A DNA stretch of 64,000 nt from assembly GCA_004380135.1 (NCBI GenBank), contig QXCR01000050.1, forward strand, positions 124,001 through 188,000, in the 5' to 3' direction. Each line of letters starts with the position of its first letter. Within the stretch, counting starts at the first letter, position 1. Below are positions 10,479 through 21,951 of the stretch, in pieces. The notes beneath the pieces are model-generated. The model made no database searches, was not told where the DNA came from, and saw nothing but the letters and a program-made list of their open reading frames with translations. Made by a program: the position numbers and the translations under genes. This DNA comes from Stemphylium vesicarium (taxonomy: Eukaryota > Ascomycota > Dothideomycetes > Pleosporales > Pleosporaceae).

Positions 10479-12133
10479 ATGAATGCTTCGACTTGGAACC
10501 TCTCCTCGAACGAAATGATGTCTTCTACCCAAGCCCAATATCGCCCTATGCCCCTCTCCTCCTTCTCTTCGGCGCTCGCACCCTTCCCCACATCATATGA
10601 ATGCATGCTCCGCGTAATCAAGGTATTTGGAGACATATTGAGAAATGTCTACCGTTACCACCTACAAGTTTTCACCTCTACCTTTACCTCAAACCCTCTT
10701 CCCGCAACTAGCTACCAGGAACACATCCACGAGCCGTGGCAAAGCTGGCTCGCAGACCTACGCGATTATACAAGCGACATTTGCGCGGATCCGGAATCAA
10801 TACAAGTAGCTCAGTACTTGCGCGCCTCGATCCCGTACGCATTTGGTTCGAGCTGTACGAGCAGCTTGCGGTCGGTAATATAGTAGGCGCGCCCTGGATT
10901 GCAGTCGAGCAAGTTTACGGGACGTGGTCTCACGATGTGCGTCTTGGGCAAAAATGGCTTGCCAATTGTGGGATAGTGGGTTTGGCTACCATCGTGGCGT
11001 CTTCTACTTCGAATTCGGATCCGTCGTCAGCTCGACCGAGCTTCAACGGATCTCGACAGAATCTACACGCTGTAGCTTCCTGCGGGCCGAAATATGGAGT
11101 GGCTGAGCGACCGGAAAATGAGAGTGCTTTGTTGGACGTTTTCGGGCCCGCAGGCGTGCTGTGGAAGGTGTTGGAGTTGGTAACGTTTTGGTTGAATGAC
11201 GCGCGCGGTGTGGATGCGGTGTTGGGGGTACTTGTGCAGCTGGCCATGGATATTGCTGCGATCTACAGAGATTCCTGGCAGTGCTTGGATCGAAGGGCAT
11301 CCGTCCCGCCAGCATACAAGTGGTATGCGTACGGACTAATGGAAGCGCGGCGGAAGTTCATCATGCTGGTTGAATCGAGAGACCCGAAAAACGTCCTCCC
11401 TTCGTGCATGCGGAGCGCGCTCACCGCCTTCAACTTTGTCAATCTCTGGGATGGAATTTGGTGTTACGCGAACGGGATGCTTAGGTACAGGGGTGCGGGC
11501 GCTGTCTCCATGCATCAAAACCTGCTACTTTGGATATACTTCAACATGACGCGGGCGCCCTCCGATCCTAGGCCGTGCATGCAGCTTGACAACGTGCGCA
11601 TGCTGACAGAGAAGTACTTCGTGCTTCACTGTGGGATGCGACTGGAACCGTGAACGCCGATCGAAGCCGTTGAGTTCATATTGCCAAACTACGCTCAGGG
11701 CGTCGACACGCAGCGTATCGCAATTCTTGAACCGCCGGAATTCTTGCTAACGGACTAGGGTAGTCGGTTCTACGAGTTCAGTTACGTGGAAGATTCTCTC
11801 GATGCGGGCGAGATCCCTGCTGAGATGGATGTTAACGAGACCGCTGGTGTGGAAGCCGTCGGCCCTGCCATCGAACCTACTCTTGCAACGGAAGTGATGA
11901 CTCTTGAGCCTGAGGAGCAGCAGAATCGCTGTACTATCTGTATGAAAGACCACTCATACAATCATGGTGATGGGCGCACCCTAAAGTTAAACGCCTACGG
12001 GTACTACTTCCACTACAAGTGTATCTACGGATGGCTGAATGGCTCATCCCCAAATAGAAACCTGTGCCCAGAATGTCGGGCACAGTTCAGCGTTCAGCTG
12101 AGGCAGGCACGGCCTGTTGTAATGGCATCGTGA
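10479..12133 (+). pseudogene. Broken gene with degenerate C-terminal RING-like finger
   Basis: A first frame from ATG 10479 runs to about 10840 and continues in another frame (10736-12133) after an apparent frameshift near 10800-10860. That second frame is broken by TGA at 11651-11653 and TAG at 11756-11758 but stays protein-like through both ('VEFILPNYAQGVDTQRIAIL' lies between the stops). The C-terminus (11930-12100) has a C-x2-C pair, then 'YFHYKCIYGWL' and 'CPECR', a RING-H2 layout, but the expected third Cys and first His before F-H are not visible. The upstream ~300 residues are unrecognised. The RING piece alone (ATG 11786) could still be expressed as a 115-residue protein. I read the locus as a pseudogene. 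Confidence 0.5.
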
Positions 12134-12391
12134 TTGCTGAGAGAAGGTGGTGGAAGGATGAAAAGAGAAGGAAATATCATAGTGAGGTATCGATAGGAGG
12201 AAGGAATGGGCTGTCAACGAACAAGTAGTCCAATGATTGGAAGATGCCAAGAGATCAGTCTTTCCATATCGGAACTAGCGCACACCTCCCTTCAAGACCA
12301 CCCAGCTCACAGCTTAAAAAACCTTCAGTCAATGCTCAATTCAAATTTAAAAAAATACCATAATAACATGAAACTTTCCTATTAACCCACA

Positions 12392-14111
12392 TCATCCCCA
12401 CGTAATCCTCGGTTCAGACTGACACACAGTGCCCACTTCGGGCATCTGCCCGAGGACAAAATACCTCACCATCCACTCAAGCGTACACTCTGAAATCATG
12501 CTCTGCACCGTATGCCCTGTGGAGTTCTGCTCAAGGACAACAGCGCCTTCAAAGTACGTGGCCATGTGCCGCGCGTTAGCCACGGGCGTGATGGGATCTG
12601 CGGATGGGTTGAGGAAGAGGATTGGTGTGGCAGTGTTTGTGTGTTGGAAAGCTGGGATTTGGTGTTAGTGTATGTTTCTAGAAAGATGATTAATACAATT
12701 GATGGAATAGGAGAGTAATTCACCTTTAAAGATCTGACTTTCAGGCGGCATGACTTTCAACCCAGCGCCCACCAACGGGTTCTCAAGTGCATATCTTCGC
12801 CCAGCATACACACTTGTCTCATTAACCGTCTCGAAAACTTCTTGGAAGCTGGTGAGATTGTCGATTGGACTGCGGCCCGCAGCATCGGCGGCGGTGATCA
12901 GGATGTACGTTTCCTGTGCTGGGGCGCCTCGCTGGGTGTAAGGGCCGAGTTCCTGGACAAAAGTCGCCGCGTCGTTGTTTTCTAGGGCAGCGAGACCGCG
13001 GGCGAGGACCGGGTATCCTGGCTGCGGCGAGTACATGATATTAAACGCGGCGCTAAGTACGACTGCTTTCGTGATGATCTGTGGGGCTTGGATCTGGGGA
13101 GAGAAGGTGGGGTCGGCGAGGATAACGGGTTCCGTGTCTAGCTTTGCTAACAGGGCGTCGAAACGCTGTTTGACGTCTTCGGCGTGGAAGGTGCATTTTT
13201 CTGGTCCGGCTTCTTCGCAGAGCGTGAAGAACCATTCGTAGGCTTTATCGACGTCTTGTACAGCTGTCAGTTTACTGCCTTGGTAGTGCTCTTCGCCGTT
13301 CTCATTGCCGTCAAGAATCATACGACCGACGCGATTGGGGTAGAGAGACGCGAGAGTTTGACCGACGACAGTGCCGTAGCTGACACCGTAGTAGTTAACC
13401 AGGGCTTCCTCGGGTTTCTCAAAGCCGCGTGCTGCAGCTTGGAGAGTAGTGAAATGTATCATGTCCTGTACGACAGCTGATGTTCCTGCATACCTTGCCG
13501 TGGTATTTGCGTTGGCCTTCGTACACCACTCTCCTAATGCAAGACCGCGGGCGTAATTTACATTAAGTCCTGATGCTTGCGTAAACGACTCAAAGGTACT
13601 CCAGAAAGCGTCCCGGGCTTCGGTGTTTCCAGGAAAGCATGTCAAGTCGATGCCACTGTTGCTCACGCCCCTCGGATCAAAGCTCACGGCGTTGTAAAGG
13701 CCGGCTGTTACATTCAGAATGAGATCGCCCGTGCCTCCGAGTAGGCTTTCAACGCCGGAGCCTCCTGGTCCACCGGGATTGAAGAGGATGTCCCGAGTAA
13801 CATTTCCCGGCGCGTTCTTGCGAATAAAAGCAACAGTTGTGGTGCCAATATCGCTGTCATTGTAGTTGAGTGGTACTATGAGATTGGCGCAATCGTAACC
13901 ATCGTAACACGGAGTCCATCGGAGCTCAGGTGAAGCAGGCACCTGACAGATGCGCGTTAGTGTAGAACAATAACTCATTCGGCGCCCTTACTTGAGTGAG
14001 GTTCTGTGCGGTAAATGTGTAGTTCCCGGGTGCGCGTTCGAGAACTGGGGAAGCATTCGAGGACGAAGCAACCAGCACAGCCAAAGGTGCCCAAGAACCT
14101 GGTCTAATCAT
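12392..14111 (-). CDS. Secreted alpha/beta hydrolase, tripeptidyl-aminopeptidase (TAP) type
   Basis: Three exons, 14111-13992, 13942-12724 and 12651-12392 (introns 49 and 72 nt), 532 residues. An N-terminal hydrophobic leader suggests secretion. 'NPGGPGGSG' is the oxyanion-loop motif of the TAP branch; 'GVSYG' holds the likely nucleophile Ser ~228, 'NPSADPIT' the Asp ~465 and 'STGHT' the His ~493, the last two in the TAP-like C-terminal domain encoded by the final exon. Several Asn-x-Ser/Thr sites fit an extracellular enzyme. In this family the reaction is release of short peptides or esters from a substrate N-terminus; the actual substrate is unknown. Confidence 0.85.
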
Positions 14112-14970
14112 CGTGTTGGAAAGAACACGTGGTAAAGCGTGAGGGTGCTTCTTGATTATGTGCTGAAGACGTCGGTGCAATGTTTTCTAGAAGCAGGCGA
14201 CAGCCACTACCTTATACTCTGTGAGAATTTACTGCCAAAAGTATGCCTAGTCTTGGCTTACTGAATTGGATGGTGAGACCTGCATATTAGTAGGCACGGC
14301 GAAGTAACCTTGCTGACCAACATCCTAGTCGCGCGTCGACGGCTATCCGGCCGCGTTGACGTTGAGGCTGTACCCTGCCAACCAAGGAGCGCGTCGCGAA
14401 AGCCAAACAAGGGAGATCGACTTAGTGCGAGATGGAGTGCATGCCCAATATTTGCGCAACACCACGCAAGTTCGCTAGATTTCTCCTTTAAGAGCTCCTT
14501 AGTATGTTATTACGTATGCAATCGTGCCATGCCACACAGTTACCTGCAAGCAAGGCAGAATTGTGGGGTAGAAGGATTGGCGAGGGATGATGACCAACGC
14601 AAGGCCACCCACCCAGCCCCATGTCATCGATGGTACTCGCAAAGAATTCCGGGTTGGGGAAGATTCGCAGATAGTCCCAGATATAGAGCGGGGCGTAAAA
14701 GAGGTACATTTGAAAGGTAGGCAAAAAGACAAGATCTGTGAAGATAAACGACCGAAAAAACTAATGTATAGCAACGACCCATGCCTAACCTTCCTCATCA
14801 GCTGATGGCATCAGTCATAGGAGGTAGGTAGGCCGATGTTTGCGAAGCTGTGATGGCCTGAAGTGGTATATGCCCTAAACGCCTTGCTCTTGATCCGAAC
14901 GCCATTTGGCCTGATGTATTCATTCCGACCTCGCTAGTGAACATCTTGTAATGATGTCACAGTGGAGCTT
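14112..14970. other. Intergenic stretch
   Basis: About 860 nt between the hydrolase start and the thioredoxin 3' end. Overlapping frames on both strands at 14310-14800 (78-136 codons) have no motif and disagree with each other, so I call none. Confidence 0.35.
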
Positions 14971-15605
14971 CTATCGCCGTGCCCTGATGTTGAACGGGCT
15001 CTCTTCTGCAGCCTTGAATGCGTCGAAGGAAAACAGACTGATGAAGTACAAGGCCGCGAATCTTGTTATCAGATCGCTGAGACCACCATTGCCCATCAAC
15101 ATCCTTTGTACGTTCGCAAACGGGCTTTCTCCGACCGGTCGGCTGGGTTCTGAGGCTGATCCTAGGGTACGTCCCTTGGACTGGAAGGCAGCGGAAGAGG
15201 CACCCGGACCTAATGTGTCGCTGGCAGCTTTGCGGACGGCGGCAGTGAGGGCTGCGGGATTCGCACCGCGGATGGTATCGACGACTGAGCTAGACTTGAT
15301 TACCAGAAATGTGGGCATACTGTGGAAGGCTTCTGTTAGCCATGCGTATCCGAAGCGGAGTTGTCGCATACGTACGCGCTGACGCCATACTTCTTCGCAA
15401 CTTCCTGCTGGCTGTCCACATCCACCTTGACGAACTGCAACTTTCCAGGCCGAGTCTCCTTCTCCGCTAGACCCTGGAATACGGGCGCGATAGCTTTACA
15501 TGGCCCGCACCAGTCTGCGTAGAAGTCGACGACGGTATATGTGGATTGCGAGAGTAGCTGGGAGAAGTGTGAGGACGAGGTTACGGGGATGATTTTGCCA
15601 GGCAT
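14971..15605 (-). CDS. Thioredoxin with C-terminal extension
   Basis: Two exons, 15605-15376 and 15319-14971, with a 56-nt intron (GTACGT donor) inside the thioredoxin fold; 192 residues. The active site 'WCGPC' has redox cysteines ~33 and ~36, followed by 'KVDVDSQQEVAKKYGVSA' and the cis-Pro motif 'MPTFLV' just after the intron. The thioredoxin domain ends around residue 105. The remaining ~85 residues carry a Ser/Gly-rich linker and a final hydrophobic helix ('LITRFAALYFISLFSF') seen in some fungal thioredoxin-like proteins. The tail may mediate membrane or partner binding (inference). Cytosolic; no signal peptide. Confidence 0.9.
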
Positions 15606-16007
15606 GATTGCGATCGTGGCGGTATTTGTGATATTCTATCGAGCTATGGCACAGGTCTTGGATGATACTTGGGTTGGGTCTGGTTGTTGCTAGTGAAGCC
15701 GGCGTGTTATGCGGGGAGGACAGGACAGCTTGCGACAAGGATGCGCCACCTGGAGCTCGGGTGGGTCGTGCGCTGATCTCACCCACTACCATGCCAAGAC
15801 GTGTCTCAATTCTTTCATTGACAACTCGGAAGAGCGCGTCATCAAACATTATCTAGATTAGGCTAGATTTAGGCTATTTATGTGCGTACCTTACTCACAT
15901 TGCTGATGAATACTTAGTCTTGAGCCTCGCAATGACTACCTCGCTCCTCAAACCATGACGTACGTCCTTGTCCATCTGCTCGGTGAGCACAGCCAGACAG
16001 CCTCGGC
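15606..16007. other. Intergenic stretch
   Basis: Upstream region of the thioredoxin gene and 3' flank of the zinc-finger gene, both on the minus strand. A 117-codon minus-strand frame (15496-15849) overlaps the thioredoxin start out of phase and is not supported. Confidence 0.4.
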
Positions 16008-17201
16008 CTAATGGACGGTCTCCTCGAATGAAACAGACCTGCTCTTGGACTTCTTAGGCACGTACTCCAGCTCCGCTTCACTGCTTGCCTCCACTTCTTC
16101 AACAGGACGCTTTTTCGCACGCGACTTCCCCTTCGCCTTAGCTTTGGGCTTGGGCTTGTTCTTTGATGCTGGGTCCAAATCCAGATCTTCGTCCTTAGAT
16201 TTCGCCTCCTCGGATTGATCTTCCACATCTTCCGCCTTCAGACTCGGTATGTCTTCTGTCTTCGTCTTTTTGGTACGAGGCCTCTTGCTCTTCGCCGGCG
16301 GTTTGATCTCAGGCTCCGGCGGCTCAACGACCTTGCCCGTCTTGAATGTATCGAGAACTACATTCTTGTACTCTTCTGAAATGGAGTCAATGCCGCCGAA
16401 GGTGTCATGATCTAAATGCAGCTTCGCGTGTTGCAGATCATAAGCGGACATGCACTTCTATCTTGCTGTTAGGACGGTCCAGGTTTTCTGTGAGAGCGAG
16501 GCGACATACCCAGTGTTTATACATGGTTGAGGTATGTTCACCATCGAAGGGAACATTTATTCCGATCCTTAAATTACCCTTCGTAATCGTGATGCTCTTC
16601 GATAAACACTCGCCGCCACGACAAGCCGCAGCGCGTGCAACAACATCGACCTGGTAGCCGATGGCGTCCCTGTACTCCTTTCCGTACTTGCGAGCGTCTT
16701 TTGCCAAATCTTCGCGGATGCCCTTGAACTCTTTGTCGACGGGCTTGCCTTCGTCGAACGCTAAGCGCACTTGCTTTTGGCTCTCGGCGCTGAGTGTTTC
16801 ATAGCCGGGCGCTTTAGTCGGGTTGCCCTCGGTCTTTTCCTTCAAGCCTGCGATTTGATGCTTTGTCGCACATCGCCTGAAGCGTATCAGTAAGACGAGA
16901 CTGTATGAGGGATGTGTTCTAAGAATCGCCCAGAGCTAGTTCAACCTGCTTCGATCGGCTGGTTACTCACCAATGTCGCCACGCCATGTACCATCTTCTA
17001 TCCTCACCGTTGTCGAAGAGCGTATGAGTACCGATGCGCAGCTCGCCTTTGTCGATTTGAACATTTCCGCGCTTACAAGCTGCTTCTTGGCAAGTCGAAA
17101 GTCCGTTGCTGGCGTGTTCTAAAAATCATCAGTGGCGACTGGCGATGCGGGAAATTACACCGACACTTACCTAGACGCCACTTGGGGCCATCTTCTTTCA
17201 T
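16008..17201 (-). CDS. Tandem PARP-type zinc-finger protein
   Basis: Four exons, 17201-17171, 17118-16971, 16876-16510 and 16457-16008, all in phase, 331 residues. Two PARP-type fingers follow one another: the first has 'STCQEAACK', 'KGELRIGTH' and 'AWRHWRC'; the second has 'RAACRGGEC', 'KGNLRIGI' and 'KHWKC'. In both, the last His-x-Cys pair is split by an intron at the same place, which supports an internal duplication. The C-terminal third is a Lys/Glu/Pro-rich basic tail ('KPKPKAKAKGKSRAKK') like a nuclear localisation signal. PARP-type fingers bind nicked or broken DNA; no PARP or ligase catalytic domain is present, so this is probably a stand-alone DNA-end binder. Confidence 0.85.
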
Positions 17202-17502
17202 AATTTTCACGTCGTGGGGATTCTAGGTGTGGGTAGAAGGATGGAGGTCTCAATAGAGAAAGATGAGGTGAGTTGAACGCGCTTGCCTTCCGTTCCCACA
17301 TCCAACTTGGTCGCGACGGCAGCTGGGAGCTCGAGGCCTCTGGAGAACTCACGAACGCTATCGACCTTTCGCAAAGCCGTAACAAGGGCAATCTGTCAAG
17401 CGCATGTTGTTTTCCAGTTTAGCAAATGTGCAGGGGGTGAGTAGAAAGCAGCGCCCAGACGCCTTCTCCCAATATCCTTCACAACGGTTTACAACACTTG
17501 CA
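17202..17502. other. Divergent promoter stretch
   Basis: About 300 nt between the minus-strand zinc-finger gene and the plus-strand coiled-coil remnant. No coding signal. Confidence 0.35.
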
Positions 17503-18297
17503 ATGGCGGACAAACCCACGAACAACGAAATCTTCACGCCTCTACAGTATAACAACCAGTGATCACGCAATGACCTAATCGAGCACTACATCAATCTCTA
17601 CATGGGGTATTGTGACCTCCACGGGCAAATCTCGATCACGCCAGAACCGCTCTTCCATTCTAGCGTGAGTGCGTCATTCACAACCTACAAAACAGTCGTC
17701 TTCTTCTCGAGAAAGAAACCCGCCAACTCCGTCTGCAGATCGAAAGACTTGAAACTGAAGATGCCACGAACGACGCGATCCACCAAGATCTCCAAAGAGA
17801 ACATGCAGACACCCAAGAGACTCTCCGTCATGTCATAAACGCCCAGCCTGGCGCATACAATGACGGTACACGAAGACTGAAGGAAGAGAGGGATAGACTT
17901 CGGAGAGAAAACAACGAGCTCCGGACACTAGTGCGAACCGAACTCGAGTGGCAGACGGAGGCACGATTTGCGAATGAAATACTGATGCTGGAAGAGGATG
18001 TAAGGAGTCCGAGCCCAAAAGGAAGCGATAGAGGAACAGATTGAGAGATGGAACGAACGCTACGATGATAGTCATTACGCTAATCGCTTACTGGCGGAGG
18101 ACAACAAGGTGCTTCAAGAGAAGTTGGATGAGAAGAACAAGGGAGTCGTTGATAGCGGAGATTTGAGTACGGTTTGCGCCATGAGGTCCAAAGGGCTAGA
18201 AAGGCACATCAAGATGCTGAATGACGTAATTACGTTCTTCAAGGATCAGCTCACAGAAGAGGAGAGGGAGGAAGTTGAGGCGGTAGCTGGTGTATAG
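17503..18297 (+). pseudogene. Broken coiled-coil protein gene
   Basis: From ATG 17503 the frame meets TGA after 19 codons. From 17664 a second frame gives a strong heptad-rich coiled coil ('LLLEKETRQLRLQIERLETE', 'LKEERDRLRRENNELRTL') to about 18000. A third frame, 18015-18297, continues with 'KEAIEEQIERWNERYDD' and ends in an acidic helix. A 57-nt intron (GTATTG ... CTAG at 17663) would lead into the second frame but leaves a phase error, and no intron of usable length explains the shift near 18005. I read it as a decayed gene with one nonsense and one or two frameshifts. The family is unknown. Confidence 0.45.
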
Positions 18298-18404
18298 CCC
18301 ACTGTCTTTTCATAGTCTTCTTCGATCAAGTACGCATACCCCTTGTTCATGGAGTCTTTGCTATCAACAACATGTTTGTTTTCCGTGCACTTTCACTTCT
18401 CTTG

Positions 18405-20210
18405 CTACTGGTACCTCGCTGCTTCCGCCGGAAACCTTATCGCAGCCACCCTCTCGTGAAACAAACGGTCCAAAGTCTCAGGCGTCATATTATTTGTCTC
18501 AGGCAACCGAAAGAACGCACAGATCAGCATACACAAGTTCAGAATAGCTGCTGGGAATGTAGCCTTTCCTTTGAGATCCCATTTCCCTGGGTTGAGCATG
18601 TATGGGGATATAATGACGTTAATGATGGAGAGGAAGTAATACATGCTGCGACCGAGCGCAATGGTTTTGTAGCAGAGTTGGACGGCGCCGACTTCGGCTG
18701 CGATGGCGTAGGGGATCGGGCCGATGGTTATGCCCGGGGATGTGTCAGATGATGCTTGTTTTGTGCAGCAGCAGACGACACAACGCGGAGCTACAGCAAG
18801 ATCACTAGGGTGTTAAAGGTGAAAACTTACCGTAAGTAAAGAACCAAACCATGAGGATGGAGTATTGCGCCCACTTGATACTCGAGTCGGTGCCTGCTCC
18901 TGGAACGAACTTCAGAAAAGCGACGATCCACATGATCGGCAACATGATGGCCAGGCCGGCGATGTAGATGGTCCGGCGACCCATACGAGGCTGTAGGAAC
19001 CACGACGTGCAGGTACCGACGAAAGCCATGCCAAAGACGCCCATGTTGAGTTTGAAAGAGTCGTTTGGCGCGAGGTCGGCCAAAGTAAAGAAGTATGTTG
19101 TGTAATACTGGATGATGAAGCCGGGCAAGATCTGCCCACCCCATGATAGCATCGCAATCCCAGTACGTCGCAGGTTTGTGCCTTTGAAGCAGTCGAGGAA
19201 TGGCACGCCAACCTTCAACTTCTTCTCCAACGCAATGGTGTGCTGCATCGTAGCGAGTCGATGGTCGTTATTGATAGTGCCGTCAGGCGCGCTAACCAAG
19301 TGATCCAAAGTCGCTCTTGCTTGATCGATGCGTCCCTTCCGTACCAGCCACCATGGGCTTTCTGGTGCGAACCATGTGGCGAGTATAAGCAGTGGCGGCC
19401 ATATCCATTGGAGTGCAAAAGGGACCCTGAACGACCATTCGGACTGAATGGGTAGCATTCCGCGGAGGACCCCGGTGGCAAGAATTCGTCCGATGACCCA
19501 GCAGAGATTTACATGAGTGGTGTGATAACCTCTCAAAGCCATCGGGACGATTTCTGCAGCATACGTTAAAGTTGCGGCTGCGAAGAGACCCCAAGTACAG
19601 GCACTCAATAACGGTTGGAACAACGGTATGGTGTTGGATCAGGAGACGTACCAAAGAAGCTCGCCAGCGAAGAGTATCTCAATACTCTGAGCAATGAAAA
19701 TGATGACGACAGAGGCTGAAAGTAGGCAATGCGCTACAGTCATAATGTAACGAGGCCCAAAGCGATCTCCTAGGTATCCACTATCAAAGACACCCAGAAT
19801 GAGACTGATAAGAGAGGCCAAGCTTAGCCCCAGCTGCCAGTTTGCATCGATATGCCATGCCCCATCGGGTAGCTACTGACCATACTTTTGGTTGAACCAA
19901 GGGAATGCGCAAAAGGAGCTGATGAGCTGCATGTTGTAAGACCCCATGACAGTGACCATGGCTGCTTGCAAGTCAGTATCTGGATCAAAGCGTAGTTTAA
20001 AGATGCCGTACATATCGTGATGGACCATAGGGCGGCTTTTCGGTAGTACTTGAAGGCTGTCTTGAGAGGCATGTTCTTCTCTTGCTCAGTACCCAGGGCG
20101 GCGTTGTCTTCAAACCCCGTGGCATCTTTTGTAGTATCGACTACTTCCGCAACGGAGTTACCGCTCTTCTCTCGGAGAGGCTCGGGAGTGGTTGTGCCTG
20201 ACTTCGTCAT
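18405..20210 (-). pseudogene. Sugar transporter (MFS, lactose/hexose type) with one in-frame TAG
   Basis: Four exons, 20210-20012, 19964-19652, 19603-18831 and 18754-18405, all in phase, 545 codons. Family signs: 'GYLGDRFGPRYIM' after helix 2, 'PESPWWLVRKGR' after helix 6, about twelve hydrophobic helices and a C-terminal 'FRLPET'. TAG at 19875-19873 lies between 'FNQKYG' and 'LPDGAWHIDANWQ', a stretch conserved in transporters of this class, so the stop interrupts real coding sequence. A 63-nt GT-AG segment over the stop (GTATGG ... CTAAG) could be spliced out in phase, deleting that conserved stretch, so an annotation pipeline may hide it as an intron. Divergent from the sulfatase remnant at 20927. 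Acceptors at 19604 and 18755 are my best choices. Confidence 0.7.
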
Positions 20211-20926
20211 GATGCTAAATCGTATTTATCTCGCAACAACGGAAAGAGGTGCGTAAAATTCCTCAACAGAGGTGTATCATAGCTATTGAATCAGAGCCAT
20301 GGCTGTGTAGTAGGTGCCCCAAGACGATTCTCGACCAGGGCATGGTCTGAGAATGCGGAGAAACGTCAGGGGCCTCCATGTGTGATCTGGGGCTGTCGGT
20401 CACTTGCAGTCGTGGCTGGCTGGCTCTCCATCTTGCTCAGAACGCACTTCTTGGTAGAATGGCGAAAACTGGGACTACACGAGTCGGCATTGATCTATTT
20501 AGGTCAGGCGTATGCGTGGGTAAGTGGTTCTGGCATCCCGAGAGGGGTTTCTCGTGAGATCATCACCGACAGGCGTCGGTTGCCCGATTGGGCTGATTCC
20601 GAGAGCCGTGGCGCGCAGCATGGCCCCACTCAAACCTCATCTCCCTCCTCGCTCACCCTTTCCACCGAATACACTCATAGCTGGCCTCCAATGAGTTTTG
20701 CGACGCTCGGATGTGCGACGTTTATCCGGTCAGCTGGCACCGATCAAGCATACCGCGCCTCCACCCAGCAATGTAGGGTCGCCTTAAGACGTGCAATTGC
20801 GCTTGCGGCAGACTTCTTCAGAATCCATCCTCACTTTATCTTCCACTCTTATCGCAATCTACGATTTCGCACGCTTTTTGCTTCAGGTTTGACCTTTGAT
20901 CAAGCTTGCGCCCAATTACATTAACA
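20211..20926. other. Divergent intergenic region of transporter and sulfatase
   Basis: A 212-codon plus-strand frame (20286-20924) spans most of it, but its composition is not protein-like and it would leave both genes without a promoter. I treat the region as a shared promoter. Confidence 0.4.
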
Positions 20927-21874
20927 ATGCCGATCCAGAACCAGCCAAGTGTCGTCTTCATCATGGCAGACCACCATGCCTCAAAGGCCATCTCTGCATA
21001 TGGCGCGGGTATCAATCATACCCCAAACCTTGACTGTATAGTAAATGAAGGCATGCTCTTCAATCACTGTTACGCCACAGACAGCATCTGTACGCCCTCG
21101 CGCGCCGCCATTTTGAACGGGACGCATATCCACGTAAATTCAGTGATGACGCTCAACTCTGAGATCAACGAGCGTCTGCCAAATGTGGCCAAGTCGCTAC
21201 AAGCCGGCGGTTATCAAACAGGAATGGTTGGTAAATGGCACCTTGGGGAGGGAAAGGGGCATGAGCCTATAGGCTTCGATTACTGGAACGTCGTGCCCGG
21301 ACAGCTGGTAAATACTACGGCCCTACGTTTATTGAGCCGTAGGGCTTGAAGCGCGTTCCAGGTTATGCGACAGATGTCATCACAGACAAGAGCTTGGATT
21401 TCATCAAGAACAGAGACAAGTCGCGACCATTCTTCGTCATGTGTCATCACAAAGCACCACATCGGAGTTCGGAATGCGATCCGAAGCACAAGCATCCTTA
21501 CAAAGACCCAGTCCGGCTACCCGACACCTTCACCGACGACTACAAGAATAGGGCGCCTGCAGCGAAGATCGCCAAGATGCGCATAGCGGATGATATTACC
21601 TACCACGACTTGGGACCAGTCCAGCCAGATGGTGGAAGTGAGATCGGCGAGAAGTTGATTGACGTGTCCTGGCGGAGTAAGTGTAGACACTTCCTTGTTG
21701 AAACCAGGCTTCTAATTGATCGCGCTAGACAAACGCAAAATTCCCAATCCAGAAGACGTAATTCAATTAAGTCTTGTCGACAAAGATGATGGCACAGTCT
21801 TCACTTTTAAGACAAGAGCCGAGTTCGCCGAATTCAAATACCAACGCTGCATGCAAATCCCGACTTTTGCATAA
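20927..21874 (+). pseudogene. Truncated sulfatase
   Basis: The N-terminal half of a type I sulfatase. 'CTPSR' is the C-x-P-S-R motif whose Cys becomes formylglycine, followed by 'GYQTGMVGKWHLG'. Four faults are visible. The first metal motif reads Ala-Asp-His-His where the family has Asp-Asp. There are two extra bases at about 21305-21306. TAG at 21340-21342 falls where relatives I recall have Glu. The protein stops at TAA 21872-21874, about 300 residues in, with the C-terminal half of the fold missing. A normal 52-nt intron (21677-21728) is still recognisable. Divergent from the sugar transporter, which is also broken; the pair may once have taken up and desulfated a sulfated sugar (inference). 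Confidence 0.75.
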
Positions 21875-21951
21875 AATGACAGTGTCAGGAGGCGCGCTCC
21901 GGCCACCCGTTTCCAACGATTAACACGTGTATATCCCCAGAAGAATGCGTA

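Noticed and set aside
11651..11758. Introns removing the TGA and TAG of the RING-like gene
   Set aside because: GT...AG candidates over the stops put the downstream RING region out of frame.
20286..20924. 212-codon plus-strand frame
   Set aside because: Occupies the whole divergent promoter region; composition not protein-like.
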